This document shows positions 56,153-64,000 of a stretch of DNA of 64,000 nt, in pieces (positions within the stretch are counted from its first letter, which is position 1; each line of letters begins with the position of its first letter). A model generated the notes under the pieces. The model worked only from the letters and a program-made list of their open reading frames with translations. It was not told where the DNA came from and did no database searches. The translations under genes and the position numbers were made by a program. The DNA comes from Pseudomonas sp. Seg1. Lineage in GTDB: Bacteria; Pseudomonadota; Gammaproteobacteria; Pseudomonadales; Pseudomonadaceae. Where the stretch lies: contig NZ_AP021903.1 of NCBI RefSeq assembly GCF_018326005.1, positions 6,259,501 to 6,323,500 on the forward strand, given 5' to 3'.

Positions 56153-57291
56153 GGCGTGGCCTCCTGCGCAGTGTTGGCAGCAGGTTTGGCGAAGGGTTTC
56201 ACCGACTCTTCGGCGTTGACGTTACGCCGCTCGAGGTAGGCCTGCACCGCACTCAAAGTGCCGGTCAGATCCGGAGTCTTGACCGTGACCGGTTCCTTGC
56301 TCAGCTCACCCACCTGTTCGAGCATCACTTTGCTTTGCGGATTGTCCGGATTGAAGTTGCCTTTGAGCACGTCACGCGCCTCGGTCAGCGCCTGGGTGTA
56401 GACCGCCGCCTGACCGTTGAGCGCCGCCCACTGTGCCTGCTCCAGCGCCAGGCTCAGGGCCAGACGCACCTGGCTCAGGCTCTGCCCGGCCAACAGCGGC
56501 TTCACATTCTTGTCGGCGTTGAAATCGATGCGAATGTAGCGAGAAACCTTGTCCCACCACTGCGCCCAGCGACTCGCGCCATCACCATCGGCGGTCAGGC
56601 CGAGCAGCGACTCGCCGCGATCCTTGTATTCCGGCGCCAGTTCGGTCAGGTCGATGACCTGATCACGCAGCGCGCCCAGACGCAGGAACAATCCGGTGCG
56701 ATCCGGCTGCTCGGTGCTGCGCAGCGCGACCAGGGTTTTCGCCACTTGCTCACGGGCAGCGAAGGAACCGGGATCGTTCTGTTCTCGGAGGATTTCGTCG
56801 GCGCCCTGCACCAAGGCCTGGGCGCTGCTGATGTCCTGCAACGCCGAAAGACGCAGGCTGGCCAGACGCAGCAAGTGTTCGGCTTCGGCCAGACGCCAGT
56901 CCTTGCGGCTGGCGCCGAGGACAGTTTCCAGACGCTGATTGAGGCGCTGTTGATCGCCTTGAAGCTGCGTCACCAGACGCTGGCGTTCGGCGAGTTCGTC
57001 AGCCCCCGGCAACTGCGCGAGGCGCTCGGTCAGACGCTGCTCGTTGAGCTTCAGGCTTTGCGCCTGATCGTTCAACGCCTGCACCTGACCCGACTGCTGT
57101 TGGGTGTTGGTTTGCAGGTGACGCACCTGCCAGACTCCCCAGCCACCGATCGCAACACCGGCAGCACCGAGCAACAGGGCGACGATGGCCAGGCCATTGC
57201 CTCGGCGCGGCTCTTTGGCCGGCAGTGGAGTTTCAACCTGTGCATCAATCACCGGTTGGACGTCATCTTTTGGCAAGGCTGTTTCGCTCAC
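56149..57291 (-). CDS. hemX: HemX, haem-operon membrane protein
   Basis: A 380-residue protein annotated in relatives as uroporphyrinogen-III C-methyltransferase, but without that enzyme's SAM motif. It has a cytosolic start, one membrane helix (LAIVALLLGAAGVAIGGWGV, about residues 34-53), a coiled coil (NEQRLTERLAQLPGADELAE) and a helical periplasmic domain. The annotation as an enzyme is doubtful. It lies between hemD and hemY, which it overlaps. Confidence 0.88.
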   Translation of the reverse strand: MSETALPKDDVQPVIDAQVETPLPAKEPRRGNGLAIVALLLGAAGVAIGGWGVWQVRHLQTNTQQQSGQVQALNDQAQSLKLNEQRLTERLAQLPGADELAERQRLVTQLQGDQQRLNQRLETVLGASRKDWRLAEAEHLLRLASLRLSALQDISSAQALVQGADEILREQNDPGSFAAREQVAKTLVALRSTEQPDRTGLFLRLGALRDQVIDLTELAPEYKDRGESLLGLTADGDGASRWAQWWDKVSRYIRIDFNADKNVKPLLAGQSLSQVRLALSLALEQAQWAALNGQAAVYTQALTEARDVLKGNFNPDNPQSKVMLEQVGELSKEPVTVKTPDLTGTLSAVQAYLERRNVNAEESVKPFAKPAANTAQEATP

Positions 57292-57307
57292 GTATCCATC
57301 CTTTGCA

Positions 57308-58075
57308 TTAGAGAACGGGCACGGGATGCTCCCGTAACGCCGTCAGCAAAGCCGCGGCACTCGCGCCGCGGCAATCCACAACTGTTTGAGCCCCGGCGGC
57401 ATGTGCCAGCTCGGCAACTCTTGGGCTTGGAACAAACAACGGCAACCGCGCAATCGTCGGCCAGGCATCGCCGGCCAACTGACGCAAGTGCTCGAAACCC
57501 TGTCCACTGCTGACCACCAGCCCGTTCAAGCGTTCCGCTTCGATCCGTCGTGGCAGTGCTTGCGGCGCGTAGGCTGGCAAGTCACGTCGATACAATTCCA
57601 GATACTCGACACTAGCACCAAGCTCGCGCAGGCGCTCGGCGAGCAACTCGCGGCCGCCCACCCCGCGCAGGATCAACACCTGCGAACCGGGCTGAGTGAC
57701 AGCCTCGCGCAGACTCGGTAATTGCAGCAAAGCCTCGCTGTCATCACCGCCGTCCGGGAAATGTGCGTCGAGGCCACGATCCTGAAGAATCTGCGCCGTC
57801 GCCGCGCCGACGCTGAACCACGGCATCGCCAGCGACTGCAACCCTTGAGCGTCGAGCAGTTCCACCGCAATGCGTGCCGCCGGCTTGCTGACCACAATCA
57901 CCGCGCTACAACTCGGCAAGCGCGCGATCGCCTGACATATTTTGTCAGAGACCGGCAGCGGCGCGATTTCCAAAAGCGGCAGGCAACTGCTGGAAACCCC
58001 CTCGGCGGCCAACGTCGCGGCAAGCGCCGCACAGTCATCCGCAGGGCGCGTCAGCAGCAGGCGCCAACCGATCAC
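57308..58075 (-). CDS. hemD: Uroporphyrinogen-III synthase
   Basis: The GTG at 58075 overlaps the hemC stop by four bases (GTGA) and gives 255 residues starting [20 protein letters not shown], as in other HemD proteins. The longer frame to 58243 would overlay hemC. The enzyme closes hydroxymethylbilane to uroporphyrinogen III. Low sequence conservation is normal in this family; [20 protein letters not shown] is a recognisable late motif. Confidence 0.92.
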   Translation of the reverse strand: MIGWRLLLTRPADDCAALAATLAAEGVSSSCLPLLEIAPLPVSDKICQAIARLPSCSAVIVVSKPAARIAVELLDAQGLQSLAMPWFSVGAATAQILQDRGLDAHFPDGGDDSEALLQLPSLREAVTQPGSQVLILRGVGGRELLAERLRELGASVEYLELYRRDLPAYAPQALPRRIEAERLNGLVVSSGQGFEHLRQLAGDAWPTIARLPLFVPSPRVAELAHAAGAQTVVDCRGASAAALLTALREHPVPVL

Positions 58076-59013
58076 TCGTGACCTGCCTCGCCATAGACTG
58101 CCTTGAGAATTTCTTCGGCGCCCTGGCCGAGCAAGTCTTCGGCAACCTTCACACCCAGCGCTTCGGCATCGGCGCGTGGCGCGCGGGCTTCGGCGCTGAT
58201 CAAACGACCGCCACTCGGCTCGCCGACCAGACCGCGCAACCACAATTGCTCGCCTTCGAGCACCGCGTAGCAGGCGATCGGCACTTGGCAGCCACCATTC
58301 AAATGCTTGTTGAGCGCACGTTCAGCGGTCACCCGCGAAGAAGTATCAGCGTGATGCAGCGGCGCCAGCAAGGCGTGAATTTCAGTGTCGGCACTGCGGC
58401 ATTCGATGCCGACTGCGCCCTGGCCACCGGCCGGCAGACTGTCATCGACGCTGATGGCCGAGGTGATGCGGTCTTCGAAACCGAGACGGATCAGGCCGGC
58501 CGCCGCGAGGATGATCGCGTCGTACTCACCGGCATCCAGCTTGGCCAGACGGGTATTGACGTTGCCGCGCAGGAAACGGATTTCGAGGTCCGGCCGACGG
58601 GTCAGCAACTGTGCCTGACGACGCAGGCTGGAGGTGCCAACGATGCTGCCGGCCGGCAACGCTTCAAGGCTTGCATAGGTATTGGAAACGAAGGCATCAC
58701 GCGGGTCTTCGCGCTCGCAGATGCAGAACAGACCGAGGCCTACAGGGAAGTCCATGGGCACGTCTTTCATCGAGTGAACGGCAATGTCCGCTTCATTTTC
58801 CAGCAGCGCGGTTTCCAGTTCCTTGACGAACAGTCCCTTGCCGCCGATTTTCGACAGTGGCGAATCGAGCAACTTGTCGCCGCGACTGACCATGGGCACC
58901 AGCGTCACCAGCAAGCCCGGATGGGCCGCTTCCAGACGGGCTTTGACGTATTCGGCCTGCCAGAGGGCCAGCGCACTTTTACGGGTGGCGATGCGGATTT
59001 CGCGAGAGGACAT
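58072..59013 (-). CDS. hemC: Hydroxymethylbilane synthase
   Basis: The 313-residue porphobilinogen deaminase polymerises four porphobilinogens. Hallmarks are [19 protein letters not shown] at the start, [32 protein letters not shown] and the dipyrromethane-attachment Cys in [18 protein letters not shown]. It is the first gene of hemC-D-X-Y, 59 bases after its likely promoter region and 139 bases before algR on the same strand. Confidence 0.96.
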   Translation of the reverse strand: MSSREIRIATRKSALALWQAEYVKARLEAAHPGLLVTLVPMVSRGDKLLDSPLSKIGGKGLFVKELETALLENEADIAVHSMKDVPMDFPVGLGLFCICEREDPRDAFVSNTYASLEALPAGSIVGTSSLRRQAQLLTRRPDLEIRFLRGNVNTRLAKLDAGEYDAIILAAAGLIRLGFEDRITSAISVDDSLPAGGQGAVGIECRSADTEIHALLAPLHHADTSSRVTAERALNKHLNGGCQVPIACYAVLEGEQLWLRGLVGEPSGGRLISAEARAPRADAEALGVKVAEDLLGQGAEEILKAVYGEAGHE

Positions 59014-59151
59014 GGATCAATCCGTACTGAATAGATACGGCGGATAATAACAGCTCAGCCAAATCCACTTTGACTTGAATCAGAAACGGCGCGGCCTCCC
59101 TGGCCTGCGATGCCTGGTGAATAGACTGAAGAATCGCCCGGGAAGACCGGG

Positions 59152-59898
59152 TTACAGGCCCTGCATCATCTTGCGCACACCCGCCACATGCCGACGGCTG
59201 ACGATCAGCGCATCACCATTAAGGCCTTTGAGGAACAACTGGAAATGCCCCAGCGGCGTACGTTGCAGACGTTCGATGCGGTCACGGGCGACCAGCGCAT
59301 TGCGGTGGATGCGCACAAAGCGCTCGCCGAATTCGTCTTCGAGGGCCTTGAGCGGCTCGTCCAGCAGCACTTCGCCGGCTTCATGGCGCAAGGTCACGTA
59401 CTTGTGGTCGGCGATGAAATAGACCACCTGATCCAGCGGGATCAGTTCAATGCCTTTGCGGGTACGCGCACTGATGTGACTGCGCGGGCCATTGCCGCTT
59501 TCAGCGGCGGGACGGGTCAGGGCCGAGAGTTGCGCCCGATTGGGACGTTCAGCCTTTCTCAAGGCGTCATGCAGATGTTCGGTTCGCACGGGTTTCACCA
59601 CATAGCCCACGGCGCTGGCCTGCAGGGCTTCCACGGCAAATTCATCGGGACTGGTGCAAAACACCACGGCAGGCGGCGTTTCACGCTCGCACAGACGGGC
59701 AGCGACCTGCAGGCCATCCAGGCCCGGCATGCGGATATCGAGCAGCACGATATCCGGCTTGTGGCTGTCGATCAGCGCCAACGCCTCTTCGCCATTCGTG
59801 GCGCTGGGCTCCAGGACTGTGTAACCCTCGAGCTCGCTCACCATTCGGCTAAGGCGCTCGCGAGCCAGTGGTTCGTCATCAACGATCAGGACATTCAT
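59152..59898 (-). CDS. algR: Response regulator AlgR (LytTR type)
   Basis: ATG 59898 gives 248 residues, the exact AlgR length. The receiver domain has the phospho-acceptor Asp54 in IVLLDIRMPG, the acidic pocket VDDEP and Lys in VVKPVRTEHL. A LytTR DNA-binding domain follows (about residues 140-248: RTRKGIELIPLDQVVYFIAD; RIHRNALVARDRIERL). In P. aeruginosa AlgR controls alginate, twitching and other traits and is paired with sensor AlgZ (FimS). Here the algZ gene just upstream is a remnant, so AlgR looks like an orphan. Confidence 0.95.
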   Translation of the reverse strand: MNVLIVDDEPLARERLSRMVSELEGYTVLEPSATNGEEALALIDSHKPDIVLLDIRMPGLDGLQVAARLCERETPPAVVFCTSPDEFAVEALQASAVGYVVKPVRTEHLHDALRKAERPNRAQLSALTRPAAESGNGPRSHISARTRKGIELIPLDQVVYFIADHKYVTLRHEAGEVLLDEPLKALEDEFGERFVRIHRNALVARDRIERLQRTPLGHFQLFLKGLNGDALIVSRRHVAGVRKMMQGL

Positions 59899-60125
59899 AT
59901 TGCGCTGGATTCCTGCGTGAGTCTCGCACAAGGATAGCGTAGACAGGTGAAGTGACGTCCGTCACCGCGATCCACGCTAAGACTAGCCCGAGCGCCAAAA
60001 AGTGCCGTACGTCGGCCAGCAATATTTGCCAGTGTCCGGGTCGTACTGCTCGAAGCCCGCTGTTTCCTGCGCTTTGCGCGGGGTTTGCCCAAGGACAATA
60101 CACCCACCCCCCTCTTCTTATAGTC
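59895..60125 (-). pseudogene. algZ: 3' remnant of sensor kinase gene algZ (fimS)
   Basis: The minus strand ending at 59895 encodes a tail with the features of the end of Alg[21 protein letters not shown] and RGDGRHFTCLRYPCARLTQE, then a TGA that overlaps the algR ATG in ATGA, as expected of algZ-algR coupling. Going upstream the similarity jumps to another frame ([11 protein letters not shown], read in the frame of 59879-60103), which implies a frameshift, and it stops after about 70 codons. The kinase, His box and membrane domains (about 290 codons) are absent: only about 470 bases separate algR from argH. The upstream limit is approximate. Confidence 0.65.
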
Positions 60126-60370
60126 GGCAGCCAGACCTTTGCGCGATCCGACTTGCACCGACCCTTATGTCCAACTGTAGACGTTCGTCGGGCCGATATT
60201 GCTCAATCGAAAAATATCCTTACGCAAATTCCCCCGGGGAACACGCTGACTATGAAGGACACGATGAGAAAAAAACGTATCGACCGGTGTCAGCGACAGG
60301 ATTGGCAACCCTGTTATTATCCGCGCCAGCGTTTCACGCCTTCTTTCTTCAAGCCGATACGAGCGAATTC
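60126..60370. other. Intergenic region between algZ remnant and argH
   Basis: No gene is credible here. It must hold the argH promoter (rightward) and a promoter for algR (leftward). A C-run at 60106-60111 marks the edge of the remnant. Reading frames that extend argH upstream through this region have no SD support. Confidence 0.4.
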
Positions 60371-61765
60371 ATGAGCACTGACAAGACCAATCAGTCCTGG
60401 GGCGGCCGCTTCAGTGAACCCGTCGACGCCTTCGTCGCCCGCTTCACCGCCTCCGTCACTTTCGACCAGCGCCTGTATCGCCACGACATCATGGGCTCGA
60501 TCGCCCACGCCACCATGCTGGCCAAGGTCGGCGTGCTGACCGATGCCGAGCGCGACAGCATCATCGACGGCCTGAACACCATTCAGGGTGAAATCGAGGC
60601 TGGCCAGTTCGACTGGCGCATCGACCTCGAAGACGTGCACATGAACATCGAAGCACGCCTGACCGACCGCATCGGCGTCACCGGCAAGAAACTCCACACC
60701 GGGCGTAGCCGCAACGACCAGGTCGCTACCGACATCCGCCTGTGGCTGCGTGACGAAATCGATCTGATCCTCGCCGAAATCACCCGTCTGCAAAAAGGCC
60801 TGCTGGAGCAGGCCGAGCGCGAAGCCGCGAGCATCATGCCGGGCTTCACCCACTTGCAGACCGCACAACCCGTGACCTTCGGGCACCACATGCTGGCCTG
60901 GTTCGAAATGCTCAGCCGCGACTACGAGCGTCTGGTCGACTGCCGCAAGCGCACCAACCGCATGCCGTTGGGCAGCGCCGCGCTGGCCGGCACCACTTAC
61001 CCGATCGACCGTGAATACACCGCACAGCTGCTGGGCTTCGACGCCGTCGGCGGCAACTCGCTGGACAACGTGTCCGATCGCGACTTCGCCATCGAATTCT
61101 GCTCGGCTGCGAGCATCGCGATGATGCACCTGTCGCGTTTCTCCGAAGAGCTGGTGCTATGGACCAGCGCGCAGTTCCAGTTCATCGATCTGCCGGATCG
61201 CTTCTGCACCGGCAGCTCGATCATGCCGCAAAAGAAAAACCCGGACGTGCCAGAGCTGGTGCGTGGCAAGACTGGCCGTGTGTTCGGTGCACTGATGGGC
61301 CTGCTGACCCTGATGAAAGGCCAGCCACTGGCCTACAACAAGGACAACCAGGAAGACAAGGAACCGCTGTTCGACGCCGCCGACACCCTGCGCGATTCGC
61401 TGCGTGCGTTCGCTGACATGATCCCGGCGATCAAGCCGAAACACGCAATCATGCGCGAAGCAGCACTGCGCGGTTTCTCTACTGCGACCGACCTGGCGGA
61501 CTACCTGGTACGTCGCGGCCTGCCGTTCCGTGACTGTCACGAAATCGTTGGCCACGCGGTGAAGTACGGCGTCGACACTGGCAAGGATCTGGCCGAGATG
61601 AGCCTGGAAGAATTGCGTCAGTTCAGCGACCAGATCGAACAGGACGTGTTTGCCGTGCTGACCCTGGAAGGCTCGGTGAATGCCCGTGACCATATCGGCG
61701 GCACCGCGCCGGCGCAGGTCAAGGCAGCCGTGGTTCGTGGTCAGGCACTGATCGCCAGCCGCTAA
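60371..61765 (+). CDS. argH: Argininosuccinate lyase
   Basis: ATG 60371 gives 464 residues starting [20 protein letters not shown], as in other ArgH proteins. The fumarase/aspartase-superfamily signature is [20 protein letters not shown] (about residues 280-299), and [20 protein letters not shown] and [20 protein letters not shown] are the other conserved regions. It splits argininosuccinate into arginine and fumarate, the last step of arginine synthesis. Divergent from algR. Confidence 0.96.
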   Translation: MSTDKTNQSWGGRFSEPVDAFVARFTASVTFDQRLYRHDIMGSIAHATMLAKVGVLTDAERDSIIDGLNTIQGEIEAGQFDWRIDLEDVHMNIEARLTDRIGVTGKKLHTGRSRNDQVATDIRLWLRDEIDLILAEITRLQKGLLEQAEREAASIMPGFTHLQTAQPVTFGHHMLAWFEMLSRDYERLVDCRKRTNRMPLGSAALAGTTYPIDREYTAQLLGFDAVGGNSLDNVSDRDFAIEFCSAASIAMMHLSRFSEELVLWTSAQFQFIDLPDRFCTGSSIMPQKKNPDVPELVRGKTGRVFGALMGLLTLMKGQPLAYNKDNQEDKEPLFDAADTLRDSLRAFADMIPAIKPKHAIMREAALRGFSTATDLADYLVRRGLPFRDCHEIVGHAVKYGVDTGKDLAEMSLEELRQFSDQIEQDVFAVLTLEGSVNARDHIGGTAPAQVKAAVVRGQALIASR

Positions 61766-61770
61766 AAGCA

Positions 61771-61860
61771 TCGCTGGCAAGCCAGCTCCCACAGGGGTCT
61801 TTACTGGAACACAATTTTGCGTTCGACCCAAAGACCTGTGGGAGCTGGCTTGCCAGCGAT
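61771..61860. repeat. REPIN with GCTGGCAAGCCAGC heads
   Basis: Inverted REP pair with a third head type (GCTGGCAAGCCAGC) and the shared TCCCACAGG tail, between argH and the convergent GST gene. Confidence 0.85.
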
Positions 61861-61885
61861 GACTGACTTCAGAACGCTGGAAAAC

Positions 61886-62545
61886 TCACTTCTTGGCAGC
61901 GATCATCGCCAAAAACGTCGGCATCGCCGCCTCTTTATCCGCAGCGATTTTCTGCACATGCGGATTCTGCTCAAGCCGCTCCAGCAGCGCTTTCGCCTTC
62001 GGCATCTCTGCCAGCAAATCCAGATCGAACAACTTCTTCCCGACCGCGCACGCCAACGGCACGCTGTAGAGGAAGTACAAGTCAGCAATACTCAGACTGT
62101 CGCCCGCCACATACGGGGCGAATTTTCCGTGACGGCCCAGTGCGGCAAAACCCAGCAGCAGCTCGGCCTTGGTCTTTTCCTTGATCGCCTCCGGCAGCGT
62201 TGTGCCGAAAAACGCTTCGCCATAACAGGCACGGCCCGGCAGTTCGATGTACAGCTCGATTTCCTTGGCAATCGCCAGCACCTGCGCACGCGCAAACGGA
62301 TCGCTCGGCAGCAGCGGTGTGCCTTTCTGGGTCTGTTCGAGGTATTCGAGGATGATCGCGGTTTCGTTGATGAACCCCGCGTCCACGCCCAGTACCGGCA
62401 CCTTGCCACGCGGGCTGATGGCCAGGGATTCCGGGGTCGGCGTCGGGTAGAACGTGACTTCTTCGAACGGCAGGCCCTTTTCCAGCAGCGCCAGTTTGAC
62501 CATGTTGTAGTAGTTGCTGACAGAGAATCCGTAGAGTTTGAGCAT
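61886..62545 (-). CDS. Glutathione S-transferase family protein
   Basis: ATG 62545 gives 219 residues. The thioredoxin-like N domain begins LKLYGFSVSNYYNMVKLALL and has the glutathione-contact motif GKVPVLGVDAGFINETAIIL (split: GKVPVLGVD and INETAIILEYL). The all-helical C domain has SIADLYFLYSVPLACA. The catalytic Ser/Tyr is likely in FSVSNYYN. A longer frame to 62830 would overlay the next, divergent gene. Substrate unknown. Confidence 0.88.
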   Translation of the reverse strand: MLKLYGFSVSNYYNMVKLALLEKGLPFEEVTFYPTPTPESLAISPRGKVPVLGVDAGFINETAIILEYLEQTQKGTPLLPSDPFARAQVLAIAKEIELYIELPGRACYGEAFFGTTLPEAIKEKTKAELLLGFAALGRHGKFAPYVAGDSLSIADLYFLYSVPLACAVGKKLFDLDLLAEMPKAKALLERLEQNPHVQKIAADKEAAMPTFLAMIAAKK

Positions 62546-62669
62546 CACATTGCCTCCAAGGCCGTGCGGGGTGGGCGGTGTCTGTTTATAGATCGCCCAG
62601 GCGATTCCTGCCAGCAGCATCATGGCGCTGAATGCGGGTAAACTGGCGCCTTTCCTTGAGGAGCCTGCC

Positions 62670-62954
62670 ATGAGCGAGCCGACAGACATCGACAACGACG
62701 AAGAAGAGTTCACCGAGAGCACGCTGATCGAAGCGATCGAGAACCAGATCGAAAGCGACAACCCGCCGGCAGCCAAAGCCACGCTAAACAAGCTGACCCT
62801 GGTCGGTGTCGAGCGCGAAGAGATCCTCAATCTGATGGCTCACGTACTGGCCTACGAGATTGACGCGATGCTTGATGAAGACCGCCCATTCAACACCGAA
62901 TGGTACGAAGCGGCACTGCGCGCACTGCCAGAGCTGCCGCCCGAAAAGCAGTAA
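62670..62954 (+). CDS. Conserved acidic hypothetical protein (94 aa)
   Basis: GAGGAG seven bases before ATG 62670 sets the start. The 94-residue product is very acidic (DIDNDEEEFTESTLIEAIEN) and helical throughout, with AHVLAYEIDAMLDEDRPFN in the middle. It is found in pseudomonads next to argH/cyaA by my recollection of the genus gene order. I cannot assign a function. Confidence 0.8.
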   Translation: MSEPTDIDNDEEEFTESTLIEAIENQIESDNPPAAKATLNKLTLVGVEREEILNLMAHVLAYEIDAMLDEDRPFNTEWYEAALRALPELPPEKQ

Positions 62955-62965
62955 CAACACAATCC

Positions 62966-63058
62966 CCTGTGGGAGCGAGCCTGCTCGCGAATGCGGTGCA
63001 TCAGCAAAAACACGCTCAATGACACACCGTATTCGCGAGCAGGCTCGCTCCCACAAGG
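62966..63058. repeat. REPIN in reversed arrangement
   Basis: Two REP copies with GCGAGCAGGCTCGC-type heads are inverted, but here the TCCCACA tails point outward and the heads inward, the opposite of the other five pairs. Confidence 0.82.
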
Positions 63059-63210
63059 TTTGTTACGTATCCGGCCAGCCATCTCACTGACCCCGACTAC
63101 ACTGGAATCCGCCTCAAGACAAAATCCCTGATCTGAGCACTGGACACGCCGCAAAAGCGGGTTCACCTTAGGGACGCTGTCGTCCAATTCCTAGAAAGTC
63201 TGGAGTCCTT

Positions 63211-63456
63211 ATGTCGCTTACCCCTGAGCTGGTTGCCGAACTGGAAGTCCTCGCACTCTTCAACCTGGACAGTTCCCAGGAAGGTTTGAAAATTCATCAG
63301 ACCGCTGCCCCGAAGCACATCGCTGCTGCCCAACGCCTCTTTGAAAAAGAACTCACCGACCAGCCCGATGGCGGTTATCTGACCAGCCTGGGCCGTGACG
63401 CCGCGCAAAATGTGCAAACCGTGCTGACCATTCTGAGAGAGCAAGAAACCGCCTGA
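63211..63456 (+). CDS. TIGR02647 family protein
   Basis: An 81-residue cytosolic protein beginning SLTPELVAELEVLALFNLDS and ending in a helix (NVQTVLTILREQETA), matching the TIGR02647 family of small gamma-proteobacterial proteins. It contains HIAAAQRLFEKELTDQPDGG in the middle. GGAG precedes the ATG. Function unknown; it lies before cyaA in the genus order. Confidence 0.83.
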   Translation: MSLTPELVAELEVLALFNLDSSQEGLKIHQTAAPKHIAAAQRLFEKELTDQPDGGYLTSLGRDAAQNVQTVLTILREQETA

Positions 63457-63639
63457 TCCCGCTGACTTTGCCCACGGGAACTCCTGCCACGGGATTTCCG
63501 CGGGCCCACCAAGTCACCCCGCGATAAAAATCTGACGTCAAAAAACAAATTCAGCTTAAAAGTCCCATTGCGCAAAGGCTAAACTCTCCCACATTCCGAG
63601 ACCCTCTACGTCCGAGCCTGCGAGCCGGTTTGAGCTGAC

Positions 63640-64000
63640 ATGACGCGCACCCATGAAATCCGCCCCGATCTGGACGAGGGAATCGACCGCAAGGTCCTCA
63701 GCCAGTTGCGCGCACGTTTTCTCAAACTCAACGAAGGTCGCCTGGGCCGTGCAATGGAGGGGCTGTCGACACGCCAGCAAGGCGTTTTGACGCTGCTGCC
63801 GCTGTTCTTCCACGTCAATCATCCGCTGCTGCCAGGCTATGTCTCGGGCAGCACGCCGGCCGGCCTGTCGAATTACGAGCCGGATGCCAGCGCCCTCGCT
63901 GAAGCCCAGCGCCTGACCCGTTCCTTTTCCTACAAGCCGCGCCACGGCAGCAATCCGCCGCGACCGATTCACGGGCTGTTCCTGATGGGCAGCCTCGGCA
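63640..64000 (+). CDS. cyaA: Class I adenylate cyclase, N-terminal part
   Basis: The gene begins at ATG 63640 and runs off the window end, giving the first 120 residues. TRTHEIRPDLDEGIDRKVLS and AMEGLSTRQQGVLTLLPLFF, with FHVNHPLLPGYVSGSTPAGL, match the N-terminal catalytic region of proteobacterial CyaA. It makes cAMP. The gene is complete beyond the window, so its end and regulatory domain cannot be judged. Confidence 0.9.
   Translation, partial: MTRTHEIRPDLDEGIDRKVLSQLRARFLKLNEGRLGRAMEGLSTRQQGVLTLLPLFFHVNHPLLPGYVSGSTPAGLSNYEPDASALAEAQRLTRSFSYKPRHGSNPPRPIHGLFLMGSLG

Noticed and set aside
56149..57291. hemX as a methyltransferase
   Set aside because: No SAM-binding motif is visible; the protein is a membrane-anchored coiled-coil protein, so the common name is misleading.
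59899..60158. Intact small gene upstream of algR
   Set aside because: Its start has no SD and only the last 50 codons resemble a protein family (histidine kinase tail); a remnant is the better explanation.
60002..60370. argH extended upstream by 123 codons
   Set aside because: The extension has no SD, runs through the algZ remnant, and ArgH proteins begin at the ATG at 60371.
62546..62830. 95-residue N-terminal extension of the GST
   Set aside because: It would overlay the 94-residue gene on the other strand, and the thioredoxin fold begins at ATG 62545.

Overview
The window is chromosomal DNA of a Pseudomonas, most likely the P. fluorescens group. The gene order (ubiH-pepP-ygfB-zapA-6S RNA-fthC, glpT, ubiD, rho-trxA, ppx/ppk-hemB, algP-algQ-dsbH, hemCDXY-algR, argH, cyaA) is the conserved core order I know from this genus. 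GC-rich codon use and REP/REPIN repeats fit. About 65 protein genes and one RNA gene can be supported; no tRNA, rRNA, IS element or CRISPR array was seen.

Region by region: 1-5000 is a leftward operon for ubiquinone hydroxylation, peptidase P and YgfB. 5091-6508 is a rightward zapA / 6S RNA / fthC unit. 6545-12276 holds a small membrane protein, an EVE protein and an HlyD / fused ATPase-permease / permease exporter. 12293-13828 holds a FliL-like protein and a quinone oxidoreductase. 14002-16532 is an accessory insert: an S-type pyocin with a colicin-E9-like HNH DNase and its immunity gene. 16578-24890 carries a TonB-domain protein, a histidine phosphatase, glpT, chaC, ubiD with a ferredoxin-flavin reductase, and an O-acyltransferase. 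25029-30797 has rho, trxA, a FadR-type regulator and a divergent amino-acid ABC transporter behind a good sigma-54 promoter candidate. 31033-41446 has ppx, ppk, hemB, membrane proteins, elbB and an FTR1-cytochrome c iron permease. 42610-47365 is a five-gene envelope cluster of unknown role (two COG3014 lipoprotein paralogues, a YcfL-like and an LpoB-like lipoprotein, and a CsgG-like periplasmic protein). 47560-53965 has a LysE exporter, an MscS-like protein, an ABC-F ATPase, algP, an FKBP and algQ. 54144-59898 has dsbH, the haem operon hemC-D-X-Y and algR. 59899-60370 should hold the AlgR partner kinase gene algZ, but only a frameshifted 3' remnant is left. 60371-64000 has argH, a GST and small conserved genes, and ends inside cyaA.

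The points most worth a second look are the pyocin pair, whose immunity protein has lost the Asp/Tyr/Tyr hot spot of the Im family; the decayed algZ next to intact algR; the five-gene lipoprotein cluster; and several candidate control sites (sigma-54 promoter, GlpR-like operator, inverted repeats before the pyocin and before the EVE gene).
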